Shown: positions 35,730 through 43,373, numbered from the stretch's first letter. The stretch: 64,000 bases of DNA from Bacteroidales bacterium (GCA_016788045.1 JAEUTG010000042.1:62001-126000); one strand, 5' to 3'. A program made the numbers and translations. The notes: generated by a model from the sequence alone, not told the origin.

Positions 35730-36941
35730 TTAACGGGTTATTATCATTCTCTTTGTTTCGGTGACAGGGTCTGTACCAAAGGTATTCAGGGTATAGAAAT
35801 ATACACCGGCATCTAAGCCCTGACTGTTGAATGGCAAGTGGTGAAGGCCTGCATTTTCTTTCCCATCGGTCAGCACTTTGACCAGCTGTCCATACTGATT
35901 ATAAAGGCTGATATTTACCCTCGATTCAGAAGGAAGGGTATAGCTGATGGTTGTGCTGCCGCAGAAAGGATTGGGGAAATTCTGGCTGAGATAGCTTCCT
36001 CCATTGGTAAACAAAGGAAGGCTGTAGCGGGTTTCGATCAATTCACCTTTATAGTCAGAGAAATGGCTTCTGGGGTCAATGACAAATTTCACATCGCTTC
36101 CATCGTAATTGCTTTTTGCAGATGCTTTAATTCTCAGAATGGGTTCACCGGGATTCACAACGGCACAACTGTTCTGCTGGTTAACCCAGCTTACCCTGAT
36201 CTGTCCATTTTCGACCGCAAGGTTGGGATCTCCCAGCTGACAGGAAACCTCTCCGATATTCACCATGGCATCCGGATAAGTGATAACCATGCCCATTGCC
36301 GAAGCCTCAGTAATATCAAGGGCGTAAATTTCAATTTCAAAATTGTCGCTGGTCTGTCGGGTGGTATATGTTACATTGATTGCAGGCAGGTCACGGGTTG
36401 AAGGAACAAAGGTACCATTAACATCACCGGCACTTGAGCCACCCATTGTCGGAACATTGGTCTTTGTTCCGGTAAGGGTAAACGAAACTTCCTCGAATGT
36501 CCATGGTCCTACCGGGAAGGGATAGCCCTGTACAAACCAGCCGATAACAACGGTCCAGTAATCGGTCCAGGTAGCTGTACCATCGCCGTCAACATCTGCG
36601 GCCATCTCCTGAACCGGCGTAAAGGTGTAAAGATTGCACAGGTGCAGAAACATCAGAAAGGCATCGCCCATAGTTACTCCGCCGGCTGAGATACTGGTTT
36701 CGCCGGTAAGGGTATAGGTGCCGTAGGGTACATTGGTGAAGGTGTAGGTTCCGTTGAGCCCGGTGGTGTCTGTGGCGATTACCACTCCGGCAGTATCGGT
36801 CAGGCTCATGATAACCGAGGGAATCGGTTTGTTGGGTTTCATGTGGTAAAGCACCAATCCGTTGATTTCTGTCTGGGCCTGTAAGGAGATTGTCAATGCT
36901 GATAATAGTACAATGAGCAGGGTAAAAGTTCCTTTTTTCAT
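35730..36941 (-). CDS. T9SS-sorted protein with dockerin-like and cohesin-like parts
   Basis: From the ATG at 36941 the protein has 403 residues: signal peptide (to about 24), a carboxypeptidase-regulatory-like beta domain with YHMKPNKPIPSV and TYTFTNVPYGTYTLTG (about 27-85), a dockerin-like EF-hand DVDGDGTATWTDYW (about 116-129), one copy of the NVPTMGG...STR core (about 161-183; 36393-36461), a cohesin-like beta domain (about 188-313), and a type A T9SS sorting domain (about 316-403: FPNPF, ISLYNQYGQLV, LDAGVYFYTL, MIITR). It should be exported and anchored or released at the cell surface. Ligand and binding partner are unknown. Confidence 0.82.
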   Translation of the reverse strand: MKKGTFTLLIVLLSALTISLQAQTEINGLVLYHMKPNKPIPSVIMSLTDTAGVVIATDTTGLNGTYTFTNVPYGTYTLTGETSISAGGVTMGDAFLMFLHLCNLYTFTPVQEMAADVDGDGTATWTDYWTVVIGWFVQGYPFPVGPWTFEEVSFTLTGTKTNVPTMGGSSAGDVNGTFVPSTRDLPAINVTYTTRQTSDNFEIEIYALDITEASAMGMVITYPDAMVNIGEVSCQLGDPNLAVENGQIRVSWVNQQNSCAVVNPGEPILRIKASAKSNYDGSDVKFVIDPRSHFSDYKGELIETRYSLPLFTNGGSYLSQNFPNPFCGSTTISYTLPSESRVNISLYNQYGQLVKVLTDGKENAGLHHLPFNSQGLDAGVYFYTLNTFGTDPVTETKRMIITR

Positions 36942-37146
36942 AGTCATGTAGTTTTACTTAGGGTTACGAGTCGTTTGAGTTTCCTGAAAAGTTGAACAGA
37001 TTAACCGTTAATTACTGATATTCAGGGTTGTAAATATTATCAGATCTAAAACTCCTGGCTCCCGGGTACAGTAAGGGTACATCTATTCAAGGATTAATCA
37101 GAAAACAGATAAAAGGTAATCGTATCCTGAGAAAAAAACATAAAAA

Positions 37147-37176
37147 AACAGGAGGCTCGTCAGCCTCCTGCATTTT
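37147..37176 (-). terminator. terminator after the tandem-repeat protein gene
   Basis: CAGGAGGC (37149-37156) pairs with GCCTCCTG (37163-37170). On the minus strand a long T-run follows. It lies about 40 bases after the stop of the repeat gene. Confidence 0.88.
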
Positions 37177-37207
37177 ACCATAAAACGAAGTATTGGAGTA
37201 GCCAGGG

Positions 37208-37984
37208 TTAAGCTGCCTCAACGGCATCGTACAAGCGGGTTGACGGAACAAAAGTTCCATTTACATCGCCAGCACTGGAGCCACCCATTGTCGGAACATT
37301 GGTTGCAAATAACTGAACCTCGGTAAAGCGGGTTGACGGAACAAAAGTGCCGTTAACGTCGCCTGCGCTTGAACCACCCATAGTCGGAACATTGGTAGCA
37401 AGCAGCTGAACCTCGGTAAAGCGGGTTGACGGAACAAAAGTACCGTTTACATCGCCGGCGCTTGAGCCACCCATAGTCGGAACATTGGTAGCAAGCAATT
37501 GAACCTCGGTAAAGCGGGTCGACGGAACAAAAGTACCGTTAACGTCGCCGGCGCTTGAGCCACCCATAGTCGGAACGTTGGTAGCGAGCAGCTGAACTTC
37601 GGTAAAGCGGGTTGACGGAACGAATGTACCATTCACATCGCCGGCGCTTGAGCCACCCATGGTGGGGACATTGGTAGCAAGCAGCTGAACATCAGCATAG
37701 CGGGTTGAAGGAACAAAGGTACCGTTAACATCACCAGCACTTGAGCCGCCCATTGTGGGGACATTGGTTGCGACATTCAAGGCAAGTTCAGAAGAAAATG
37801 CTGAAAAAGCATTCGGTGTATTGCATTCGGAATTGATGAACTTCAGGTCAACTGAAGGGGTCGTTTTATTCAGATCGATGTGGTATATGGCCCATCCGCT
37901 TAAGTCAGATTGGGCATATACCCGGCCACCAAGCAGCATTAAAGCTACCATGGAGGCCATCCATAGCATTGTTTTGGTTTTCAT
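37208..37984 (-). CDS. secreted protein of six identical-core 31-residue tandem repeats
   Basis: The 258-residue product has a signal peptide (about 1-25), a short region (28-72) whose SGWAIYHIDLNKTTPSVDLKF resembles the first domain of the neighbouring T9SS protein, and six 31-residue repeats filling residues 73-258 exactly to the stop. Each begins NVPTMGGSSAGDVNG, continues to FVPSTR, and ends in a short spacer, mostly FTEVQLLA. Each internal repeat has one basic residue, the Arg of STR. There is no T9SS domain, membrane anchor or recognised fold. Unless processed further it should be periplasmic. Function unknown; see findings for the peptide-precursor and decaying-paralog hypotheses. Confidence 0.75.
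   Translation of the reverse strand: MKTKTMLWMASMVALMLLGGRVYAQSDLSGWAIYHIDLNKTTPSVDLKFINSECNTPNAFSAFSSELALNVATNVPTMGGSSAGDVNGTFVPSTRYADVQLLATNVPTMGGSSAGDVNGTFVPSTRFTEVQLLATNVPTMGGSSAGDVNGTFVPSTRFTEVQLLATNVPTMGGSSAGDVNGTFVPSTRFTEVQLLATNVPTMGGSSAGDVNGTFVPSTRFTEVQLFATNVPTMGGSSAGDVNGTFVPSTRLYDAVEAA
37211..37768 (-). repeat. six tandem 93-bp coding repeats
   Basis: Six in-frame copies of a 93-bp unit occupy the 3' 72% of the gene. The 69 bases encoding the core give identical residues in every copy, and in the single copy at 36393-36461, while third codon positions vary (for example GTTCCATTT, GTGCCGTTA and GTACCATTC across the same codons on the plus strand). The copy nearest the signal peptide is closest in DNA to the neighbour's copy. 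Confidence 0.95.
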
Positions 37985-38480
37985 TTTTCACGGGGTTTTG
38001 GTAAATAATCACAACTTGTTTTATGGTTTTATGGTAATTTTCGCAAAGTCAGTTACTTTTAAGAGTTACTGACATTAATATTGTTGAAAAAGATCGCTTC
38101 GGGCTATGATAGTCTAGTATAGTTATTGTAGTAATCCGAGTGAGTGTAAAAAATTAATGCACAGTAGAAACAGAATTATTCCTTGTTTTTCAGGTGCATT
38201 GGCAATCCAGAGTTCTTTAAATTAGTCGTTTTCATTACTTTTCCTGATTAAAATGCTTTGCCCTTTAACAGAAAAAAAATAATGATTTGAATAATTTTTG
38301 TCAAAGTTATTACTTTTTTTTCAACAAATATAAAACTAAAAGGTTAACAAGCAAGCATAATCATGAAAAATTTAATAATAAGCCAAAAAACTGGTAAATT
38401 TTTTTACATCAGTTGAGGTTTAAAAATATTTAAAGCAAATCGTATTACCTTTTGCTGAAACCCGGATAAAGAAACAGATC
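37985..38480. other. divergent non-coding region with AGTTACT repeats
   Basis: About 500 AT-rich bases between the repeat protein gene (minus) and the sigma factor gene (plus). AGTTACT occurs at 38051-38057 and again at 38064-38070, and the whole of 38049-38073 is an imperfect palindrome (GTCAGTTACT against AGTTACTGAC). The 10-mer AGTTACTTTT at 38051-38060 recurs, on the other strand, 34 bases ahead of the CHAT gene (35636-35645). These are candidate regulator sites for this block. A loose -7 box (TACCTTTTG) lies near 38448-38456, ahead of the sigma gene. No ORF is convincing. Confidence 0.4.
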
Positions 38481-39062
38481 ATGATTCACTTTTCTGATGA
38501 AGCAATCATTGAAGGCTTAAGATTGAGGAGTGATTATATCATCAAGTATATCTATCAGGAAATTTTTCCTACGATTAAATACCTGATTATTAAGAACAGT
38601 GGCAACGAGGAGGATGCCGAAGATATTTTTCAGGATGGCCTGATTGTAATTTTTAAAAAGATCAGGGACAATGAGTTGGAGTTAAGCAGTTCTTTTCGTA
38701 CTTATCTGTATTCGGTTTGCAGGAACCTGTGGCTTCAGAAACTGAGCAAGCGCAAACAGTTCTCCCGCGAATTCAGCGACATCGAATCATTTGTTAATCT
38801 TCCGGACAAGGTGATGGAGGAAATCTATGATGATGAGGTCGAAAAATACAGACTGTATCAGCAGCATTTTCTAACTTTACATGATGATTGCCAGAAAGTA
38901 CTGCTCCTGTTCATGAAGAAAATATCACTGAAAGATATTGCCGTGGAAATGGGTTACAAAACAGAAAAATACGCCAAAACGCGAAAATACCTCTGTAAAG
39001 AGGAACTTAAAAAGAGAATTATCAATGATCCAAAGTGCCAAAAATTCCTGTCCGATGACTAA
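38481..39062 (+). CDS. ECF-type RNA polymerase sigma factor
   Basis: The 193-residue protein has a sigma region 2 (about 22-90: YLIIKNSGNEEDAEDIFQDGLIVIFKKI, and TYLYSVCRNLWLQKLSKRK) and a region 4 helix-turn-helix (about 135-185: CQKVLLLFMKKISLKDIAVEMGYKTEKYAKTRKYLCKEEL), with no region 3 or 1.1, the ECF layout. The region 4 recognition helix is atypical, with KTEKYAKTRK where many ECFs have a shorter turn. Its stop overlaps the start of the next gene by 8 bases, a membrane TPR protein that may act as its anti-sigma factor. Likely targets are envelope or surface genes nearby (inference). Confidence 0.88.
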   Translation: MIHFSDEAIIEGLRLRSDYIIKYIYQEIFPTIKYLIIKNSGNEEDAEDIFQDGLIVIFKKIRDNELELSSSFRTYLYSVCRNLWLQKLSKRKQFSREFSDIESFVNLPDKVMEEIYDDEVEKYRLYQQHFLTLHDDCQKVLLLFMKKISLKDIAVEMGYKTEKYAKTRKYLCKEELKKRIINDPKCQKFLSDD

Positions 39063-39816
39063 AAATCTCAAGTATTCCCAGCTGATCGAAAGATTTATAG
39101 CCGGGGAAATGAATGAGGATGAACTCAGATGGTTTGGCAGGGAACTACAAACAAATGCCGAACTATCCGGAGAACTGAAGCTTGACAAAGATCTCGACAA
39201 CATTCTTCTTGACGAAGACGTTGTGGAGTTCAGACGCAAGCTGATCAGTGTATTTAACGAGTCGAAGCAGAAAGAAGCTGCAACGAAAGTTATCAGAATG
39301 CAACCACGCAGATGGCAGCTTGCTGCCGCTGCAGCCATTGCCATCCTGATGATTGCCGGTGGCGCCATTCTGCTCACTCAGCAGCGCTCCTACACGGCTG
39401 AGAAGTTGTTCAGTATGTATTACGATACCGATCGTAGTATTGAACTAACCCGTTCGGGCAACGCGAACATTGTGGAGGCTATTCTTAAATTTCAGCAGAA
39501 AGATTTCCAGGGTTCTTCCCTGCTTTTTGCCGAAATTCTTGATAAGGACAGCTCCAATATCGCAGTATGGTTCTACAATGGGATTTCTTACATCGAAACC
39601 AATCGTATTGAAGACGCTGTAAAGGCGTTTAAGTACATTGTCGATGACAAGAACAACCTGTATGTAGAGCATGCCGAATGGTATCTCGGGCTGTGCTACC
39701 TGAAGAACGAGCAAATTGATTTTGCCGTTGAACAATTCCGTAAAATCGCGGACAACCAGAAAAACTACCACAACAAGGAAGCTAACAAGATTCTCGAAAA
39801 ACTGGGCCGCAAGTAA
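39055..39816 (+). CDS. single-pass membrane TPR protein coupled to the sigma factor
   Basis: I start at the ATG at 39055 (MTKNLKYSQLIERFIAGEMNEDEL), which overlaps the sigma factor stop and gives 253 residues; an in-frame ATG at 39025 is possible. The N-terminal 75 residues are helical and charged, with IERFIAGEMNEDEL resembling the start of Bacteroidota anti-sigma-type proteins. A membrane helix (about 84-105) follows, then a C-terminal extracytoplasmic region with TPR-like repeats (ILKFQQKDFQGSSLLFAEIL, AVWFYNGISYIETNRIEDAVKAF, WYLGLCYLKNEQIDFAVEQF). Cytosolic head, membrane helix and TPR sensor fit an anti-sigma or signalling role; I infer this and no family name is certain. Confidence 0.75.
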   Translation: MTKNLKYSQLIERFIAGEMNEDELRWFGRELQTNAELSGELKLDKDLDNILLDEDVVEFRRKLISVFNESKQKEAATKVIRMQPRRWQLAAAAAIAILMIAGGAILLTQQRSYTAEKLFSMYYDTDRSIELTRSGNANIVEAILKFQQKDFQGSSLLFAEILDKDSSNIAVWFYNGISYIETNRIEDAVKAFKYIVDDKNNLYVEHAEWYLGLCYLKNEQIDFAVEQFRKIADNQKNYHNKEANKILEKLGRK

Positions 39817-39846
39817 ACACACCCGCATAAAGGTCATTGATAAGAC

Positions 39847-39878
39847 AAAAAAAGCCGGATTCTGTCCGGCTTTTTTTT
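39847..39878 (+). terminator. terminator after the sigma/TPR operon
   Basis: GCCGGA (39854-39859) and TCCGGC (39865-39870) form a stem, with A-run before and T-run after. It lies about 30 bases after the stop at 39816. Confidence 0.9.
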
Positions 39879-39917
39879 GTGCAAGGTTTTGAAAAACTTA
39901 TGAATCCTTGTCATCAG

Positions 39918-40247
39918 CCTTACAGCACCTCTTTGCCGGAGTGGCCCGACTTCCCGATATTCATCGGGATAAACTACCTGCCGACCACTTTTTTAAAGGG
40001 GTGAAAGGGTGATTGAGAGCATGGGTGAAAGGGTGAGTGAGATCGGGAAGTAAACAAAAAAGGTGCCTTACAGCACCTCTTTGTCGGAGTGGCCCGACTT
40101 CCCGATATTCATCGGGATAAACTACCTGCCGACCACTTTTTTGAAGGGGTGAAAGGGTGATTGAGAGCATGGGTGAAAGGGTAAGTGAGATCGGGAAGAA
40201 AACAAAAAAGGTGCCTTACAGCACCTCTTTGTCGGAGTGGCCCGACT
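39918..40247. repeat. 148-bp tandem repeat that duplicates the tRNA-Pro 3' end
   Basis: Units begin at 39918, 40066 and 40214, exactly 148 bp apart, and are nearly identical. The third stops being similar at 40247, inside the tRNA gene. Each unit contains the tRNA terminator hairpin (AGGTGC...GCACCT), the last 16 bases of the tRNA gene (39936-39951, 40084-40099, and the genuine 40232-40247), a TCCCGATATTCATCGGGA palindrome and a GGGTGAAAGGGTGATTGAGA-type degenerate heptamer tract. No integrase or coding sequence lies inside. Confidence 0.9.
40204..40230 (-). terminator. terminator of tRNA-Pro
   Basis: On the minus strand AGGTGC-TGTAAG-GCACCT followed by TTTTTTG, directly after the tRNA 3' end (stems 40221-40226 and 40209-40214). 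Further copies of the hairpin occur in the tandem repeats downstream. Confidence 0.85.
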
Positions 40248-40305
40248 CGAACGGGCGACCACTTGCACCCCATGCAAGTACGCTAGCCAACTGCGCCACA
40301 CCCCG
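40232..40305 (-). tRNA. tRNA-Pro (anticodon GGG)
   Basis: Read on the minus strand, all arms of a cloverleaf fold: acceptor CGGGGTG/CACTCCG with one G-U pair, D stem GCGC/GCGT, anticodon stem CTTGC/GCAAG with the 7-base loop ATGGGGT, a 5-base variable loop, T stem GCCCG/CGGGC with TTCGAGT, and discriminator A. Anticodon GGG reads CCC and CCU proline codons. The length is 74 with no encoded CCA. Its 3' end is duplicated twice in the adjacent tandem repeat. Confidence 0.93.
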
Positions 40306-40465
40306 GGGTTCTCCATCAAACCACAACGGGTTTCGATTGGAGGTGCAAATGTATTAAAAATTTCGGGTACAGGACAATTACAGGCGAATTATTTTTTTTT
40401 GAAAGAATGCTGACATTTTGTCCAATTGTTAATAGTTTGTTAAACAGTAATTTAAAAATTTGGCA

Positions 40466-40473
40466 TATTTTTG
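40466..40473 (+). promoter_or_regulatory. -7 box ahead of trxB
   Basis: TATTTTTG matches TAnnTTTG. Initiation about 6 bases downstream would give a leader of roughly 65 nt to the ATG at 40543 and would exclude an upstream in-frame TTG at 40471. The nearest TTTG (40436-40439) is 26 bases upstream, too far to be sure. Confidence 0.5.
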
Positions 40474-40542
40474 GACAAGCCCGTGTTATTCAATAATTTT
40501 GAAAAAGGATTTAAGCTGAATTCATCAAATAAAATCGAAATA

Positions 40543-41481
40543 ATGAACCAGGAAACTGAGAAAATTGAATGCCTGATCATCGGATCGGGACCGGCAGGCT
40601 ATACCGCTGCCATTTATGCTGCCAGGGCAGATTTAAAACCTGTTGTTTACCAGGGCCTTCAGCCGGGTGGACAGCTTACTTCCACTACCGAGGTGGATAA
40701 CTTCCCTGGATATCCCCAGGGAGTGCAGGGCCCTGATATGATGATTGATCTACAAAAACAGGCCGAACGTTTCGGAACCGATATGCGCTGGGGCATCATC
40801 AGCGAAGTGGACTTTTCGAAAAGACCGTTTCTGGTTACAGCCGATGACGGAAAGAAAATGCTGGCTGAAACAGTAATCATCGCAACCGGTGCCACCGCCA
40901 AATGGATGGGCCTCGAGTCAGAAACACGCTACAACGGTCATGGCGTTTCAGCCTGTGCTACCTGCGACGGCTTTTTCTTCCGCGGTCAGGATATGGCTGT
41001 GGTGGGTGGTGGTGATACTGCCTGTGAAGAAGCAACCTACCTGGCCAAACTCGGTCGTAAAGTCTACATGATTGTCCGCCGCGATGAACTCCGTGCCAGC
41101 AAAGCCATGCAAAACAAGGTCCAGAATACCCCAAACATTGAAATACTCTGGAACAGCGTAACCAAAGAGATTGTTGGTGATGGAAAAACAGTAACCGGAG
41201 CCCTGATTGAAAATGTAAAAACGGGCGAAGTCAGGCAGATTGAGGTTCAGGGCTTTTTTGTTGCCATTGGTCACAAACCCAATACCGATATTTTTGCAGG
41301 GCAGATTGACCTCGATGAGAACGGATACATCAAAACTGTGCCCGGCTCAACCAAAACCAATGTTGAAGGTGTCTTTGCCGCCGGAGACGTTCAGGATCAT
41401 ATCTTCCGTCAGGCCATTACTGCCGCCGGATCGGGTTGTATGGCTGCCATTGAGGCAGAGCGTTTCCTGTCGATGGCATAA
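40543..41481 (+). CDS. trxB: thioredoxin-disulfide reductase
   Basis: A flavoprotein that reduces thioredoxin with NADPH. From the ATG at 40543 it has 312 residues: FAD-binding GSGPAGYTAAIYAARADL (about 13-30), NADPH-binding GGGDTACEEATYLA (about 162-175), the redox-active CATCDG (about 143-148) and a second FAD motif GVFAAGDVQD (about 281-290). The start is favoured over upstream codons because the promoter box overlaps the longer reading. It is monocistronic, ending in a terminator shared with the helicase gene. Confidence 0.95.
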   Translation: MNQETEKIECLIIGSGPAGYTAAIYAARADLKPVVYQGLQPGGQLTSTTEVDNFPGYPQGVQGPDMMIDLQKQAERFGTDMRWGIISEVDFSKRPFLVTADDGKKMLAETVIIATGATAKWMGLESETRYNGHGVSACATCDGFFFRGQDMAVVGGGDTACEEATYLAKLGRKVYMIVRRDELRASKAMQNKVQNTPNIEILWNSVTKEIVGDGKTVTGALIENVKTGEVRQIEVQGFFVAIGHKPNTDIFAGQIDLDENGYIKTVPGSTKTNVEGVFAAGDVQDHIFRQAITAAGSGCMAAIEAERFLSMA

Positions 41482-41504
41482 ACGTATTGAGCGAATGCTT
41501 TATA

Positions 41505-41530
41505 AAAAAAGGTGCCTAAGCACCTTTTTT
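41505..41530. terminator. bidirectional terminator between trxB and the DEAD-box gene
   Basis: AAAGGTGC (41508-41515) and GCACCTTT (41520-41527) form a hairpin with A- and T-runs on both sides, between the convergent genes. Confidence 0.88.
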
Positions 41531-43342
41531 TTATTTGTTCTTTTTAAACCTGCCTTTGATTTCACGTTTTTCAAAGTCGGGTTTGCTTCTTTTTTCTTTT
41601 TTAAAACTTTTTTCGCGGCTGAACACAGGCTGAGCATCCGGTTCAAAGCCCCCTTTGTACTTATTTCGCTTAGGTTTTGGAGCAAAATCGGGCTTTTCTG
41701 ATGCCGTTTCGATTCTTACTCCATCGGGATTGGTTTGAGGGCTTTCAAAGGCTTTCAACACCTTTTTTACTGATGCGGAGTCAATTTCCACAAAGCTGTA
41801 ATTGTCGAGGATGTCGATTCTGCCGATTCTGATTTCCCGCGATCGGGTAACTTCGTTGATCAGACCGATGATCTGCGGAGGCAGCACGCGGTCTTTGCGT
41901 CCGACACTCAGAAACATTCTGGTAAACATCGGCGACCCTGAATCACGGCCGGTTCTGGGTTCTTTCCTGCCACGGTCGTCACGGAATTCACGGTTTTCTC
42001 TTTCCCGACGGGGTTCTTCAACCACATTGAGATCGCGGGCATCGCGGTAATATTCAAGAAAACGGTTAAACTCAAGTGAGACAAAGCGTTTGATAAGCTG
42101 CTCCCGATCCATCCACTCGAGTTTGCGGTAAATCACCGGAAGGAAGGATTCTATTTCCTCGTCCAGTTCCACATTCTCCATCCGATCGATGTGATGGAAG
42201 AGCTGTTTTTCGCATACCTGGGCTCCTGTGGGTACTTTAGCCTGGGCAAACTCACGGCCGATCATCTTTTCAATCTGACGGATCTTGAACTTCTCCTTCA
42301 GGTTGATGATGGAAACGCAGATTCCCTGCTTGTCGGCTCTTCCGGTACGTCCGCTCCGATGGACATATACTTCAGAATCGTCGGGCAGGTTGTAGTTGAT
42401 GACATGGGTAAGATCGTTCACATCGAGTCCGCGGGCAGCTACATCGGTTGCAACCAGCATCTGCAGGGTTCCGCTGCGGAAGCGGTTCATTACATGGTCA
42501 CGTTGTGCCTGCGAAAGGTCGCCGTGCAGAGAATCAGCATTGTATCCGTCCCTGATGAGGGAATCGGCAATTTCCTGGGTTTCGATGCGGGTGCGGCAGA
42601 AAATGATGGCATAAATTCTGGGGTTGAAATCAGCAACCCGTTTGAGGGCTGCATAGCGGTCACGTGCATGTACCAGATAATAGATATGTTTTACGTTGGC
42701 CGTGCCTGAATTGCGTTTCCCAACCGTTTTTACCACAGGGTTGGTCATGTATTTTGTGAGGATGCGTTCGACTTCTTCGGGCATGGTGGCTGAGAAAAGC
42801 AGGGTATATTTCTCATCCGGGGTAAATTCAAGGATGGTATCTACCTCTTCCTGAAACCCCATGTCGAGCATTTCATCGGCTTCGTCGAGCACCACCCAGC
42901 TCACCTGGCTGAGGTCTGCTTTTTTGCGACGGATCATGTCGTTGAGGCGGCCGGGAGTGGCCACAACAATCTGAGGTCCTTCTGCCAGTTGTTTGGATTG
43001 GAGTTCGATGCTGGCTCCGCCATACACGGCAGCAACCCTGATTTTTGGTATAAACTGTGCAAAACTGCGCAGGTCGCGGGAAATCTGCAGGCAAAGTTCC
43101 CGGGTAGGACAGAGCACCAGCGCCTGGATCATCTTCTGTTCAGGGTCGATGTGATGAAGAACCGGCAACCCGAAGGCTGCTGTTTTACCGGTTCCGGTTT
43201 GTGCAAGGCCTACCAGATCGGAAGGTTTGGCAGTAAGGGCCGGGATTACTGCTGCCTGAACAGGCATGGGTTCTTTAAAGCCAAGGGCTTCAACCGCATT
43301 TACCAAAAGCTGATTGAGGCCAAGTTCTTGAAAATTAAGCAT
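41531..43342 (-). CDS. DEAD-box RNA helicase, DeaD/CsdA-like
   Basis: The 603-residue protein has both RecA-like domains with Q motif, Walker A AQTGTGKTAAF (about 47-57), PTREL, DEADEML (about 151-157), SAT, and in domain 2 GRTGR (about 329-333). After about 455 comes an Arg/Glu-rich linker and a DbpA-type RNA-binding domain (about 475-540: FLSVGRKDRVLPPQIIGLINE and NYSFVEIDSASVKKVLKAF). The last 60 residues are a Lys- and Arg-rich tail. This architecture suits cold-inducible helicases in ribosome assembly and RNA turnover. I do not assign a specific substrate. Confidence 0.93.
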   Translation of the reverse strand: MLNFQELGLNQLLVNAVEALGFKEPMPVQAAVIPALTAKPSDLVGLAQTGTGKTAAFGLPVLHHIDPEQKMIQALVLCPTRELCLQISRDLRSFAQFIPKIRVAAVYGGASIELQSKQLAEGPQIVVATPGRLNDMIRRKKADLSQVSWVVLDEADEMLDMGFQEEVDTILEFTPDEKYTLLFSATMPEEVERILTKYMTNPVVKTVGKRNSGTANVKHIYYLVHARDRYAALKRVADFNPRIYAIIFCRTRIETQEIADSLIRDGYNADSLHGDLSQAQRDHVMNRFRSGTLQMLVATDVAARGLDVNDLTHVINYNLPDDSEVYVHRSGRTGRADKQGICVSIINLKEKFKIRQIEKMIGREFAQAKVPTGAQVCEKQLFHHIDRMENVELDEEIESFLPVIYRKLEWMDREQLIKRFVSLEFNRFLEYYRDARDLNVVEEPRRERENREFRDDRGRKEPRTGRDSGSPMFTRMFLSVGRKDRVLPPQIIGLINEVTRSREIRIGRIDILDNYSFVEIDSASVKKVLKAFESPQTNPDGVRIETASEKPDFAPKPKRNKYKGGFEPDAQPVFSREKSFKKEKRSKPDFEKREIKGRFKKNK

Positions 43343-43365
43343 AAAATAATTTAAAATTGAGCGCG

Positions 43366-43373
43366 CAAAGGTA
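43366..43373 (-). promoter_or_regulatory. -7 box of the DEAD-box helicase gene
   Basis: TACCTTTG on the minus strand, 24 bases before the start codon at 43342. An ATTG lies 21 bases upstream as an imperfect -33 element. Confidence 0.6.

Noticed and set aside
37211..37768. CRISPR-like array
   Set aside because: The units are contiguous 93-bp in-frame coding repeats without unique spacers, and no cas genes are nearby.
39918..40247. CRISPR array or coding region in the 148-bp repeats
   Set aside because: Units are directly adjacent, contain tRNA 3' sequence and terminator hairpins, and short open frames across them have no coding character.
40471..40542. longer N-terminus for trxB from a TTG at 40471
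   Set aside because: The start would lie within a promoter -7 box, and the extra 24 residues have no match to the family.
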